IMG/VR virus record: IMGVR_UViG_3300021197_000319
Coordinates: 1 to 30,857 of that record
DNA length: 30,857 bases
Strand: one strand, 5' to 3'
Source: a virus
Part shown: positions 24,327 through 30,036 of the stretch, in pieces
Layout: each line of letters starts with the position of its first letter
Numbering within the stretch: the stretch's first letter is position 1
Position numbers and translations under genes: made by a program
The notes under the pieces: model-generated
What the model saw: only the letters and a program-made list of their open reading frames with translations
The model's database searches: none
What the model was told of the DNA's origin: nothing

Positions 24327-24357
24327 TTTGGTAGTTATAATAATTGTTGTATATTTG
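24327..24357 (+). promoter_or_regulatory. Bacteroidetes-type promoter (TTTG-N19-TATATTTG)
   Basis: TTTG at 24327-24330, a 19-nt spacer, and TATATTTG at 24350-24357 match the consensus -33/-7 pair perfectly. The start would fall near 24361, giving a short leader to ATG 24389. The upstream sequence is T-rich, like the promoters at 29746 and 30616. It should drive the early operon from 24389 on. Confidence 0.85.
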
Positions 24358-24388
24358 CCTCAGTTATTAACATAAAACACTTAACAAA

Positions 24389-24616
24389 ATGACAGATTTA
24401 AAAGTAGAAATGATTAAAAAAGGAGATGCAATGTTCTTGCTTGACAGTAAGATTGAGCTATTGGAAATGTTATTATCTAAAGATGAGAACAAAGAAATAG
24501 AATACAGAGCAGAGAACAGCAAGGTAATGGCAGAGTGGACTAATGGCAGAGTAGAAGCTAGAAAGTGCGACCTATCTACACTAAAAGAAATAAGAACTTA
24601 TTTACAATCACTTTAA
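24389..24616 (+). CDS. Small hypothetical early protein
   Basis: 75 residues, first gene behind the perfect host-type promoter. Its order is a helical N-terminus (MIKKGDAMFLLDSKIELLEM), then a polar middle (ENKEIEYRAENSKVMAEWTN) and a helical C-terminus (LSTLKEIRTYLQSL). First-position early genes often act on host metabolism or DNA, but nothing in the sequence says so here. No family recognised. Confidence 0.6.
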   Translation: MTDLKVEMIKKGDAMFLLDSKIELLEMLLSKDENKEIEYRAENSKVMAEWTNGRVEARKCDLSTLKEIRTYLQSL

Positions 24617-24627
24617 ATTAAATAATT

Positions 24628-25035
24628 ATGACAGAACTAAAAAAAGAAACTAGAAAAGAAGCGTTAGGTAGATTATTCAAACAGAATGGTCTAGTGCAAG
24701 AAGATGTGTACAAGGACAAGAGAGGTTTTGTAATCATCACAAGAACAGGTATTGATAAGATTATCAGCAATAGAAACATCACTTTACAGTATGAGCCAAT
24801 CGTTATGGAAAAAGAATGGGTAGTATTGAGATGCGTTGCTGAAATGGTAAAAGGAAAAGACATTGGTCATACAAGAGTAGAATCTTTTGGCGAAAGCAGT
24901 AAAGAGAATACTATGGGTATGGCAGGTAAGTTTCCTGTTGCTATGGCAGAGAAAAGAGCAAAGTCAAGAGCAGTATTAATGTTGACAGGCTTCTACGAGC
25001 AAGGAGTGTATGGTCAAGATGAAATGGCAGACTAA
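24628..25035 (+). CDS. Possible single-strand annealing or recombination-associated protein
   Basis: 135 residues. The stretch GKFPVAMAEKRAKSRAVLML with the following GFYEQGVYGQDE is close to the C-terminal motif of a group of phage annealing/Rad52-like proteins as I recall it (xYPVAMAEKRAxDRAxLxL). The N-terminal half has a beta-alpha pattern (GFVIITRTGIDKII, VVLRCVAEMVKG). A role in recombination or replication would fit the surrounding DNA-processing genes. The resemblance is from memory and is not strong. Confidence 0.45.
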   Translation: MTELKKETRKEALGRLFKQNGLVQEDVYKDKRGFVIITRTGIDKIISNRNITLQYEPIVMEKEWVVLRCVAEMVKGKDIGHTRVESFGESSKENTMGMAGKFPVAMAEKRAKSRAVLMLTGFYEQGVYGQDEMAD

Positions 25036-25277
25036 TGACTATGGATTGGCTAGAGGAACTTCTTGATGACGAACCAATCAGTAATAGTCAAATAGCTATC
25101 ATTGAAGGTTTGCTCTCAAGAGTTCCTTACGACCCTGAAACTGTTAACGATATAGAAATGGGTTTATTGCATCTAACTTATGAAGAAGCACATCAGCTTA
25201 TAGTAACGCTAAAGCAAGATGAGATACCAAAAGACCCTAGAGAACAATTTAAAAAAATGTTTAAGTATGGCAATTAA
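25035..25277 (+). CDS. Small acidic hypothetical protein
   Basis: 80 residues, beginning by TAATG-type coupling (ATG 25035). The pattern QIAIIEGLLSRVPYDPETV followed by LTYEEAHQLIVTL and a closing DPREQFKKMF recalls small phage proteins of unknown function next to recombination genes. No catalytic motif. Confidence 0.55.
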   Translation: MTMDWLEELLDDEPISNSQIAIIEGLLSRVPYDPETVNDIEMGLLHLTYEEAHQLIVTLKQDEIPKDPREQFKKMFKYGN

Positions 25278-25491
25278 AAAACACGCAATGACAAAAGTAG
25301 GTGCAATAGTTTGCATCACTAGAGAGCAAGTAAGAAAGATAAAAGAAAGTGGGGATAATCCCAATAGCAAGTCTTTTAAAAACAGAACAGGGATAGACAA
25401 ACCATTTGTAGATACCTACATGGAACTTCCTGACAGTAAAATAAAAGAGTTGTATAAACAAGAATTTGGAATTGAATTAGAAATAGTATAA
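25267..25491 (+). CDS. Small basic hypothetical protein
   Basis: Start ATG 25267 chosen (74 residues): it overlaps the previous stop by 11 nt, like other coupled starts here, while an ATG at 25219 would overlap by 59 nt. Mixed helical and polar: AIKKHAMTKVGAIVCITREQ then SFKNRTGIDKPFVDTYMELP. No family recognised. It stands next to an HTH gene. Confidence 0.5.
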   Translation: MAIKKHAMTKVGAIVCITREQVRKIKESGDNPNSKSFKNRTGIDKPFVDTYMELPDSKIKELYKQEFGIELEIV

Positions 25492-25493
25492 TT

Positions 25494-25718
25494 ATGAAAG
25501 TAGCAAGTAGCAAATTTGAAGCACTAATGCGAGAGCTTGGTGTTACTAAAAAAGAGTTTAGTGAGATTACAGGAGTTACAAGTCTTACAGTAAACAAGTA
25601 TTTAGCCAACCCTAGCCTGTTGAGGTTGAAGCACATAGAATGTCTATCATCACAAAAGAAAATAAATGATAGGTATGGTATGAAAGAATTGATAGAAGTT
25701 ATTAGAGATGACAGCTAA
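25494..25718 (+). CDS. Small HTH (XRE/Cro-like) regulator
   Basis: 74 residues. Residues about 8-44 show a compact helix-turn-helix: FEALMRELGVTKKEFSEITG followed by VTSLTVNKYLANP, where TKKEFSEITGV and SLTVNKYL give the two helices. Such proteins repress or activate early phage genes. It lies between the small basic gene and the DnaA-like gene and overlaps the latter by 11 nt. No operator was identified, so its target is unknown. Confidence 0.6.
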   Translation: MKVASSKFEALMRELGVTKKEFSEITGVTSLTVNKYLANPSLLRLKHIECLSSQKKINDRYGMKELIEVIRDDS

Positions 25719-26139
25719 CGAGTTAGAATACAAAAAATATCAGCCTTTGCGAGATGCTGTTTGTGCAGTTTACAATATCACTCAAGAACAACTTGAGGGT
25801 AGCAGAAGACACTCAAACATAGTATCAGCAAAGAGAATGTTTTTCTACTTTCTGCGTAGGCACTATTACTTACCATATATGAAAATATCAGATATATTTG
25901 GTATGAATCATGCAACTGTTATACATCATTTCAAGACTATGAAAGGTTACTTGGAGTATGATAAAGATATGATGCTAGAGTATATAAGAGTAAGAGATTT
26001 AGTGTTTGAACAGAACAGTTTTGTAACATTGAATGATGAACTAGAAATCTTGGAGAAGGAAAAACTCCTACTCGATGACCGAGTAGATAAAATCAAATCA
26101 GAAATTAATTATTTAAAAGAATTAGAAAATGGAAATTAA
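25708..26139 (+). CDS. DnaA domain IV-like protein without AAA+ part
   Basis: 143 residues. Residues 33-85 read like DnaA domain IV, the part that binds DnaA boxes: SRRHSNIVSAKRMFFYFLRR, LPYMKISDIFGMNHATVIHH, FKTMKGYLEYD. NHATVIHHFK matches the DnaA signature RDHTTVLHACRK in spacing and in TV-x-H. There is no Walker-type ATPase; instead a C-terminal coiled coil (LEILEKEKLLLDDRVDKIKS). It could bind host or phage DnaA boxes and interfere with or help initiation. The gene starts inside the previous one and overlaps the next by 11 nt. Confidence 0.75.
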   Translation: MTANELEYKKYQPLRDAVCAVYNITQEQLEGSRRHSNIVSAKRMFFYFLRRHYYLPYMKISDIFGMNHATVIHHFKTMKGYLEYDKDMMLEYIRVRDLVFEQNSFVTLNDELEILEKEKLLLDDRVDKIKSEINYLKELENGN

Positions 26140-26449
26140 AGGAACTTTAGAAGCAATCTTTGAAACAAAAGAGTTTAAAAGTGGATTTAAAAAGAGAGAG
26201 TTTGTTATCAATACAGGTGGCGACTACCCTCAATCAATCAAAATGGAAGTTGTAAAAGACAACATTAACAAGTTAGATGCTATGGCAGTAGGAACTCCTG
26301 TTGAGTGCAAGATAGACATTAGAGGTCGTTTGTACGAAGGAAACTACTACAATAACATTTTAGCTTGGGCAATTAAGGAAGAAGGATTTACTGCTGCAAA
26401 ATCAGAAAAGACTGAAACTGTTGCAGAAGATGATGGACTTCCATTTTAA
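26129..26449 (+). CDS. DUF3127 protein with SSB-type C-terminal tip
   Basis: 106 residues, matching DUF3127, a Bacteroidetes family expected to have an OB fold: EIKGTLEAIFETKEFKSGFK then KREFVINTGGDYPQSIKMEV and LYEGNYYNNILAWAIKEEG. The last residues, DDGLPF, are an acidic tip like the DDDIPF of SSB, which in SSB recruits partner proteins. Single-strand DNA binding is likely but inferred. It replaces an SSB that is otherwise not visible. It is coupled to the DnaA-like gene. Confidence 0.7.
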   Translation: MEIKGTLEAIFETKEFKSGFKKREFVINTGGDYPQSIKMEVVKDNINKLDAMAVGTPVECKIDIRGRLYEGNYYNNILAWAIKEEGFTAAKSEKTETVAEDDGLPF

Positions 26450-26473
26450 GTTGAAACTGTTAATGAAAACATT

Positions 26474-26532
26474 TGACTGCGAAGTCATAAAGTAATTATG
26501 TAAATAGAGTTGTTGTTCTGCTTCGGCAGGAC
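26474..26532 (+). ncRNA. Candidate structured leader: two stable tetraloop hairpins
   Basis: In the 109-base gap, TGACT-GCGA-AGTCA (26474-26487) closes on a GNRA loop and GTTCTGC-TTCG-GCAGGAC (26515-26532; one G-T pair) closes on a C(UUCG)G loop. These are two of the most stable RNA loops, side by side. No T-run follows, so they are unlikely to be terminators. They precede the nuclease-like gene at 26559 and may control its translation or RNA stability. The RNA reading is inferred. Confidence 0.4.
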
Positions 26533-26558
26533 ACTTCTCTAAAAACTAGAAGATAAAG

Positions 26559-26987
26559 ATGAGATTTGAAACTGTTGAAGATATTAAAAGACAAGAAAGA
26601 GCAGTAAGAGTATTTTGCGATGAGTATGAATATAGCTATGTGTCCTCTCATGAATGGGCAAAGATAGACTATCAAATAGTTGGTAAGAGTTTGAATAGGA
26701 TTTGTGGCTTTGAGGTAAAAGGTTGCAAGAATCAGAACATTGGCAATAAAGAAAATGTTTTGGTATCTATGAGAAAACTTGTTGATGGTCAGCAGTATCA
26801 AAAGAACTTTGACATACCATTGGTTATGTGTTGGAGTTTTGAAGATGGCATACTGTATGAAAGACTAGATAATCTTATTGGAACATTTAGTATTGGAGGT
26901 AGAAAGCCTAGATTTGGCTCTACCTTTGATGTTGAACTTATGACATACATAAAACAAGAAAATTTAAAAAAGTTATTGTTTATTTAA
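26559..26987 (+). CDS. PD-(D/E)XK-type nuclease-like protein
   Basis: 142 residues. The core pattern is D37 (KIDYQIVGKSLN) followed by E52-V-K54 in CGFEVKGC, the classic D...ExK metal site of PD-(D/E)XK nucleases. Downstream come KLVDGQQYQKNFDIPLVMCW and ELMTYI-type helices as in small phage nucleases of this group. Likely a DNA-processing enzyme in replication or recombination. The active site is complete by eye. It is preceded by the tetraloop leader and followed by a promoter. Confidence 0.65.
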   Translation: MRFETVEDIKRQERAVRVFCDEYEYSYVSSHEWAKIDYQIVGKSLNRICGFEVKGCKNQNIGNKENVLVSMRKLVDGQQYQKNFDIPLVMCWSFEDGILYERLDNLIGTFSIGGRKPRFGSTFDVELMTYIKQENLKKLLFI

Positions 26988-27005
26988 AAAATAGTTATAT
27001 GTTTG
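26975..27005 (+). promoter_or_regulatory. Bacteroidetes-type promoter (ATTG-N19-TATGTTTG)
   Basis: TATGTTTG at 26998-27005 fits TAnnTTTG exactly. ATTG at 26975-26978 is one base off TTTG, with the standard 19-nt spacing. It begins inside the end of the previous gene and gives a short leader with ACTAAACAACT, shared with leaders at 29815 and 30678. It should drive the replication gene at 27027. Confidence 0.65.
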
Positions 27006-27026
27006 TCAAAATTAAACTAAACAACT

Positions 27027-27695
27027 ATGGCAAAAAGAATGACAGATACGGACAAGTGGAAGAAACGCTTTGTTCGTGAACTAAAACCTCAACACAAGTT
27101 ATTATGGTTCTACATACTAGATGACTGCAATCACGCAGGTATATGGGAAGTAGATATTGATGTAGCTTCAATCAGAGTAGGCTTTGACCTATCAGGAGAT
27201 GATTTACCAAACCTATTTGGAGAAAAAGTAATAGAGTTTGATGGTGGCGACAAATGGTTTCTACCTGACTTTATTGACTTCCAATATGGTGAACTAAATC
27301 CAAACTCTAATGTGCATAAATCAGTTATTGCATTACTTGATAAGTATAATCTCCAAGGGTATATAAAGGGTTCACAAGGGGTACAAAGTACCCTTATAAA
27401 TAAAGATAAGGATATAGTTATAGTAAAAGATAAAGTAAAGGCTAAAAGGTTTGTAAAGCCAACAGTCGATGAAGTATTAGATTACTGTAATGAAAGACAA
27501 AATTTAGTAGATGCACAAAAATTCTATGACTTTTACGAAAGTAATGGTTGGAAAGTAGGCAAGAACTCTATGAAAGATTGGAAAGCATCTGTGAGAACTT
27601 GGGAGAAAAACACAAGTAGTGCTAAAAAATCACAACCAAAAGAAGTATTAACAGCTTGGCAACAGGCAAGAAATGTAATTAACAATGGACAATAA
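27027..27695 (+). CDS. Phage replication protein (O-like) with origin-type repeats inside
   Basis: 222 residues. The N-terminal domain (KPQHKLLWFYILDDCNHAGI, then FLPDFIDFQYGELNPNS) is that of phage replication proteins. The C-terminal region (FVKPTVDEVLDYCNERQNLV, FYDFYESNGWKVGKNSMKDW, ASVRTWEKN) fits the DnaT/primosomal-type domain found in O-like initiators. Between them, residues about 110-138 form a linker rich in Lys-Asp repeats (INKDKDIVIVKDKVK) that coincides with the phased GGGT/ACCC array. This is the arrangement of lambda O, where the origin lies inside the gene. Start ATG has its own promoter. Confidence 0.75.
   Translation: MAKRMTDTDKWKKRFVRELKPQHKLLWFYILDDCNHAGIWEVDIDVASIRVGFDLSGDDLPNLFGEKVIEFDGGDKWFLPDFIDFQYGELNPNSNVHKSVIALLDKYNLQGYIKGSQGVQSTLINKDKDIVIVKDKVKAKRFVKPTVDEVLDYCNERQNLVDAQKFYDFYESNGWKVGKNSMKDWKASVRTWEKNTSSAKKSQPKEVLTAWQQARNVINNGQ
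27355..27418 (+). repeat. Phased GGGT/ACCC array, copy C (inside the replication gene)
   Basis: GGGT starts at 27357, 27368 and 27379, and inverted ACCC starts at 27390, all 11 bp apart, then ATAAATAAAGATAAGGATA as AT-rich arm. Three direct sites here, against two at copies A and B. GGGTAC and GTACCC form a 6-bp hairpin. The array lies in a flexible linker of the protein, which tolerates such DNA constraint. This is the best candidate for the replication origin. Confidence 0.6.
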
Positions 27696-27882
27696 GAAAA
27701 TAGAACAGAAGATAAAGAACGCAAAAAATCCTTATATGAAGGAAATGTACGAGAGAGCCTTACTAATGAGAAAGTGGGGAAAGAGTAAGCAAGAGTTTGA
27801 TACCTACTTTTTAATGACAGGTTGGTTTCATGATGAAAGAAAGGAAACATCAACATTATTAAGTGGAAAGAATCGTGGATAA
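27685..27882 (+). CDS. Small basic hypothetical protein next to the replication gene
   Basis: 65 residues, starting 11 bases before the end of the replication gene. Helical and positively charged (NKKIEQKIKNAKNPYMKEMY, LLMRKWGKSKQEFDTYFLM). It could be a helicase-loading or DNA-binding accessory by position, as small genes follow O in lambda-like phages, but no sequence feature proves that. Confidence 0.5.
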   Translation: MDNKKIEQKIKNAKNPYMKEMYERALLMRKWGKSKQEFDTYFLMTGWFHDERKETSTLLSGKNRG

Positions 27883-28270
27883 AAGAAATCAAATATGGCA
27901 TAGGTTTTCTAATGACCTTGAGCAACTAAACTTGGACTGTGTAGATTTATTAAGTAAGTGCTATATGATGCTTGGTCAACGACCTGATACAGAACAAATT
28001 GTAATGATGGCAAAATTTCTAGTAGATGATTTGTCAAAGTTCTATGGCTCAATGGATATGAATGAAGTGGCATTTGCTTTTGAGCAAGGCATTAGAAACT
28101 CTGATAATGGTGGTTTTGTAAATGTTCGTAATTGGAATATATGGCTCAAGGAACATAAGACAAAGGCACAACTACAAAGGCAACAAAGATTAGTAACAGA
28201 TTATCAGAAGCATCAGCAAGGTCAGAAGATGATTGATGCAACTATAAATAAAGCAAAGAGATTAAAATGA
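27863..28270 (+). CDS. Conserved-type replication-associated protein (GTG start)
   Basis: 135 residues, starting at a GTG at 27863 that overlaps the previous gene by 20 nt. There is no in-frame ATG before the conserved-looking middle. The core (DLLSKCYMMLGQRPDTEQIV, MNEVAFAFEQGIRNSDNGGF, VNVRNWNIWLKEHKTKA) resembles proteins of Bacteroidetes phages that follow their replication gene. No P-loop is visible, so it is not a helicase. A loader-type or accessory role is a guess from position. Confidence 0.55.
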   Translation: MERIVDKRNQIWHRFSNDLEQLNLDCVDLLSKCYMMLGQRPDTEQIVMMAKFLVDDLSKFYGSMDMNEVAFAFEQGIRNSDNGGFVNVRNWNIWLKEHKTKAQLQRQQRLVTDYQKHQQGQKMIDATINKAKRLK

Positions 28271-28515
28271 AGCGACCAATATATTATGCTAAAATAAATT
28301 TCAAGTATAGAGTTTTAAAAAATTTAAGGAAGGTTTGGAAACAAGATAGTATTGAATGTTTTATAACAACAGAGAACTTGAGAGAACTTACTTCTGATGA
28401 TATGGTTGTAGGAAAGATTTGTAGGTCTATCAAGAAGAAAAGTAATGAGATTGAACTAATTATCAAGCAGACAACAGTAATAAGTCAGCATGGTGAAACT
28501 AACGACAGATTTTGA
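28267..28515 (+). CDS. Small basic hypothetical protein
   Basis: 82 residues, ATGA-coupled to the gene before (28267-28270). Lys-rich, with FKYRVLKNLRKVWKQDSIEC and VVGKICRSIKKKSNEIELI. There is a mixed alpha/beta appearance and no signal or membrane helix. It ends 1 base before the membrane-protein ORF at 28517. No family recognised. Confidence 0.55.
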   Translation: MKRPIYYAKINFKYRVLKNLRKVWKQDSIECFITTENLRELTSDDMVVGKICRSIKKKSNEIELIIKQTTVISQHGETNDRF

Positions 28516-28516
28516 T

Positions 28517-28990
28517 ATGGAAACTATTTTATACACACTATTGCTTCTTTCAGTTTTATACCTTATATTTACTGTCAAGCATTTGAGAGAGGACATGGGT
28601 TATATGGAGAACAAGATACATAACCTAGAGAACTTAATCAAAAGTAATACAGATAAGATATATGACATCGAAGAAAGGGTATCGCAAGGGGGGTACAAAG
28701 GGGGGTACACAGGTGGTGCTTACGGAAGAAAAAGTACAAATCAATATCGTGAATTACTTGAAACTGCAATATCCAAAGGCATTGTTTACTGCAACTATGG
28801 GTGGTCAGTTTCAAAGACACTACTCTCAAAGGCTCAAGGCGAAGCGAACAGGCTACTTGAGGGGAGTATCAGACCTACTTATCTTCGAGCCAAACGATAC
28901 CTACAAGGGATTGTTTATAGAGTTAAAAAAGGACAAGAAGTCATATCCTACCAAAGAGCAGAAGATGTTTATAGAGAACGCATTAAATAG
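28517..28990 (+). CDS. Membrane-anchored coiled-coil ORF overlapping the VRR-NUC gene
   Basis: 157 residues from ATG 28517 (the ATG at 28490 would overlap the previous gene). Residues 1-22 form a hydrophobic segment (ETILYTLLLLSVLYLIF), then a helix with heptads to about residue 55. The rest overlaps the VRR-NUC gene by 329 nt in another frame, and its sequence (GGYKGGYTGGAYG) is partly dictated by the G-rich repeats. The first 50 codons look real. The overlapped part may be an accidental open frame or a true second product. Confidence 0.5.
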   Translation: METILYTLLLLSVLYLIFTVKHLREDMGYMENKIHNLENLIKSNTDKIYDIEERVSQGGYKGGYTGGAYGRKSTNQYRELLETAISKGIVYCNYGWSVSKTLLSKAQGEANRLLEGSIRPTYLRAKRYLQGIVYRVKKGQEVISYQRAEDVYRERIK

Positions 28991-29069
28991 AGGCTACTAC
29001 GCTATATGTTGTAAGGGTTTTGACCATTGCAAAGAAGTTATTGATAATTATTTTAAAAATGAGTTATGA
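28662..29069 (+). CDS. VRR-NUC domain nuclease
   Basis: 135 residues, matching the VRR-NUC nucleases: E22 in TEEKVQINIVNYLK, the GVSDLLIF block (D71), then E87-L-K89 in GLFIELKKDKKS, followed by PTKEQKMFIENALNRGYYAI. The metal-binding residues are all present. These small phage enzymes cut DNA junctions or nicks in recombination and replication. The N-terminus (KGYRKGGTKGGTQ) is encoded by G-rich tandem repeats. Starts inside the membrane-protein ORF. Confidence 0.85.
   Translation: MTSKKGYRKGGTKGGTQVVLTEEKVQINIVNYLKLQYPKALFTATMGGQFQRHYSQRLKAKRTGYLRGVSDLLIFEPNDTYKGLFIELKKDKKSYPTKEQKMFIENALNRGYYAICCKGFDHCKEVIDNYFKNEL
28675..28709 (+). repeat. Two perfect 12-bp repeats AAGGGGGGTACA
   Basis: AAGGGGGGTACA occurs at 28686-28697 and again at 28698-28709, after a diverged AAGGGTATCGC at 28675-28685. 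G-runs of six are striking in this AT-rich genome. The repeat resembles the GGGT units of the other arrays but has 12-bp, not 11-bp, spacing. It lies in both reading frames of the overlap. Confidence 0.6.
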
Positions 29070-29386
29070 TACATAAGAGTAAGTATTACTACGACTACAC
29101 AAGGAATCAAGGATATAATCAAACAAATGAAAAAGTAAGACTTCCTGAAACTGCTAACATAGATATTCCTAACTACTACATAGGTCAGGTGTATGGTTAT
29201 GAAGCTAGAAAGGTTATCGAGGATTGGGATTTATCATACAATGTTGGAACTGCTACGACCTACCTCTTGCGATGTGGAAAGAAAAAGGAGAAAGGCATGA
29301 ACGACAAAGATAAACACATTGAAGATATAAAGAAAGCAATAAACCATTTAAAATTTGAAATAGAAAAATTGAGTAATGAAAAATAA
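29066..29386 (+). CDS. DUF3310 protein (nucleotide-kinase-like family)
   Basis: 106 residues. The DUF3310 pattern is clear: NYYIG at 36-40, then EARKVIEDWDLSYNVGTAT and YLLRCGKKKEK, then EDIKKAINHLKFEIE. The family includes T7 gp1.7-type proteins linked to nucleotide kinase function and to sensitivity to dideoxythymidine. Its exact activity here is unproven. Starts by ATGA coupling behind the VRR-NUC gene. Confidence 0.85.
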   Translation: MIHKSKYYYDYTRNQGYNQTNEKVRLPETANIDIPNYYIGQVYGYEARKVIEDWDLSYNVGTATTYLLRCGKKKEKGMNDKDKHIEDIKKAINHLKFEIEKLSNEK

Positions 29387-29498
29387 AGTAAGTATATGTT
29401 GTGGCTCTAATGTTATATTAAGAGTATTCCACGCATTAGGACAAAAGTATTTTAGATGTTTAAGGTGTAATAAGTTTTGTGCTACAAAAGATAAGTAA
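29376..29498 (+). CDS. 40-residue zinc-ribbon-like protein
   Basis: A short ORF found by reading: ATG 29376 overlaps the DUF3310 end and the TAA at 29496-29498 overlaps the next ATG (TAATG), so it is coupled on both sides. Cysteines at 8, 9, 28, 31 and 35 (ICCGS...RCLRCNKFC) give a CC-x18-CxxC pattern like a small zinc ribbon. Coupling and the cysteine pattern are the support. Function unknown. Confidence 0.55.
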   Translation: MKNKVSICCGSNVILRVFHALGQKYFRCLRCNKFCATKDK

Positions 29499-29695
29499 TG
29501 GAAGATAATATATATATAAGGAAAGATATGAGAGGTGGTGGATATGCTAAACGCAAGTTTACTTTAGAAGAAGCAGAAGCCATACGAGAAGAATACAAAC
29601 AAGGTAATACAAGTCAAAACAAATTGGCTAGGAAATATGGTGTAAGTCAACCGATAATTAATATGATTATCAAAAAAAAGACCTACATTAAATAA
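29498..29695 (+). CDS. Small HTH protein of resolvase/NUMOD type
   Basis: 65 residues. After a basic N-terminus (YIRKDMRGGGYAKRKF), the segment TLEEAEAIREEYKQGNTSQN with KLARKYGVSQPIINMIIK is a helix-turn-helix of the kind seen in resolvase-like and intron-type DNA-binding modules. No catalytic domain. Likely a small DNA-binding regulator. It is the last gene of this operon; a promoter follows. Confidence 0.6.
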   Translation: MEDNIYIRKDMRGGGYAKRKFTLEEAEAIREEYKQGNTSQNKLARKYGVSQPIINMIIKKKTYIK

Positions 29696-29745
29696 TTTTT
29701 TTACTCTAGTAAGATAAACTTTTTTTGTATTTTATTTAAAAAATG

Positions 29746-29776
29746 TTTGGTAGTTTAAAAAAATGTCGTATGTTTG
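29746..29776 (+). promoter_or_regulatory. Bacteroidetes-type promoter (TTTG-N19-TATGTTTG)
   Basis: TTTG at 29746-29749, 19-nt spacer and TATGTTTG at 29769-29776 match the consensus fully. The leader that follows, ATTAACTAAACAACTAAAA, is nearly the same as before 30678. It drives the gene at 29815. Confidence 0.85.
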
Positions 29777-29814
29777 CATTGTAATTATTAACTAAACAAC
29801 TAAAACACAAGACA

Positions 29815-30036
29815 ATGAAACATATTAGAAGCTCATTTATAGAACAACAAGAAACATATACATTAGAAGTTTACTTTGATTATCATAAAGAAGATGGTAA
29901 TTGGGAAACGCCACCTAGTGAAGAACTAGAAATAGAAAAAGTAGAACTCAATGGTCAAGACATTACTGACTTTTATTGGGATTATTTAAGCGACACAATG
30001 GACTTATCTATCCTAGAGTATTGTAGGGTACAGTAG
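29815..30036 (+). CDS. Small acidic hypothetical early protein
   Basis: 73 residues, very acidic, with EVYFDYHKEDGNWETPPSEE then IEKVELNGQDITDFYWDYLS. It has its own host-type promoter and is followed directly by a G-rich element, so it is probably an independent early gene. No family recognised. The acidic surface could mimic DNA, which is only a thought. Confidence 0.6.
   Translation: MKHIRSSFIEQQETYTLEVYFDYHKEDGNWETPPSEELEIEKVELNGQDITDFYWDYLSDTMDLSILEYCRVQ

Noticed and set aside
28490-28516. ATG at 28490 as start of the membrane ORF
   Set aside because: Overlaps the previous gene by 26 nt, while ATG 28517 follows its stop by one base, as is usual here.
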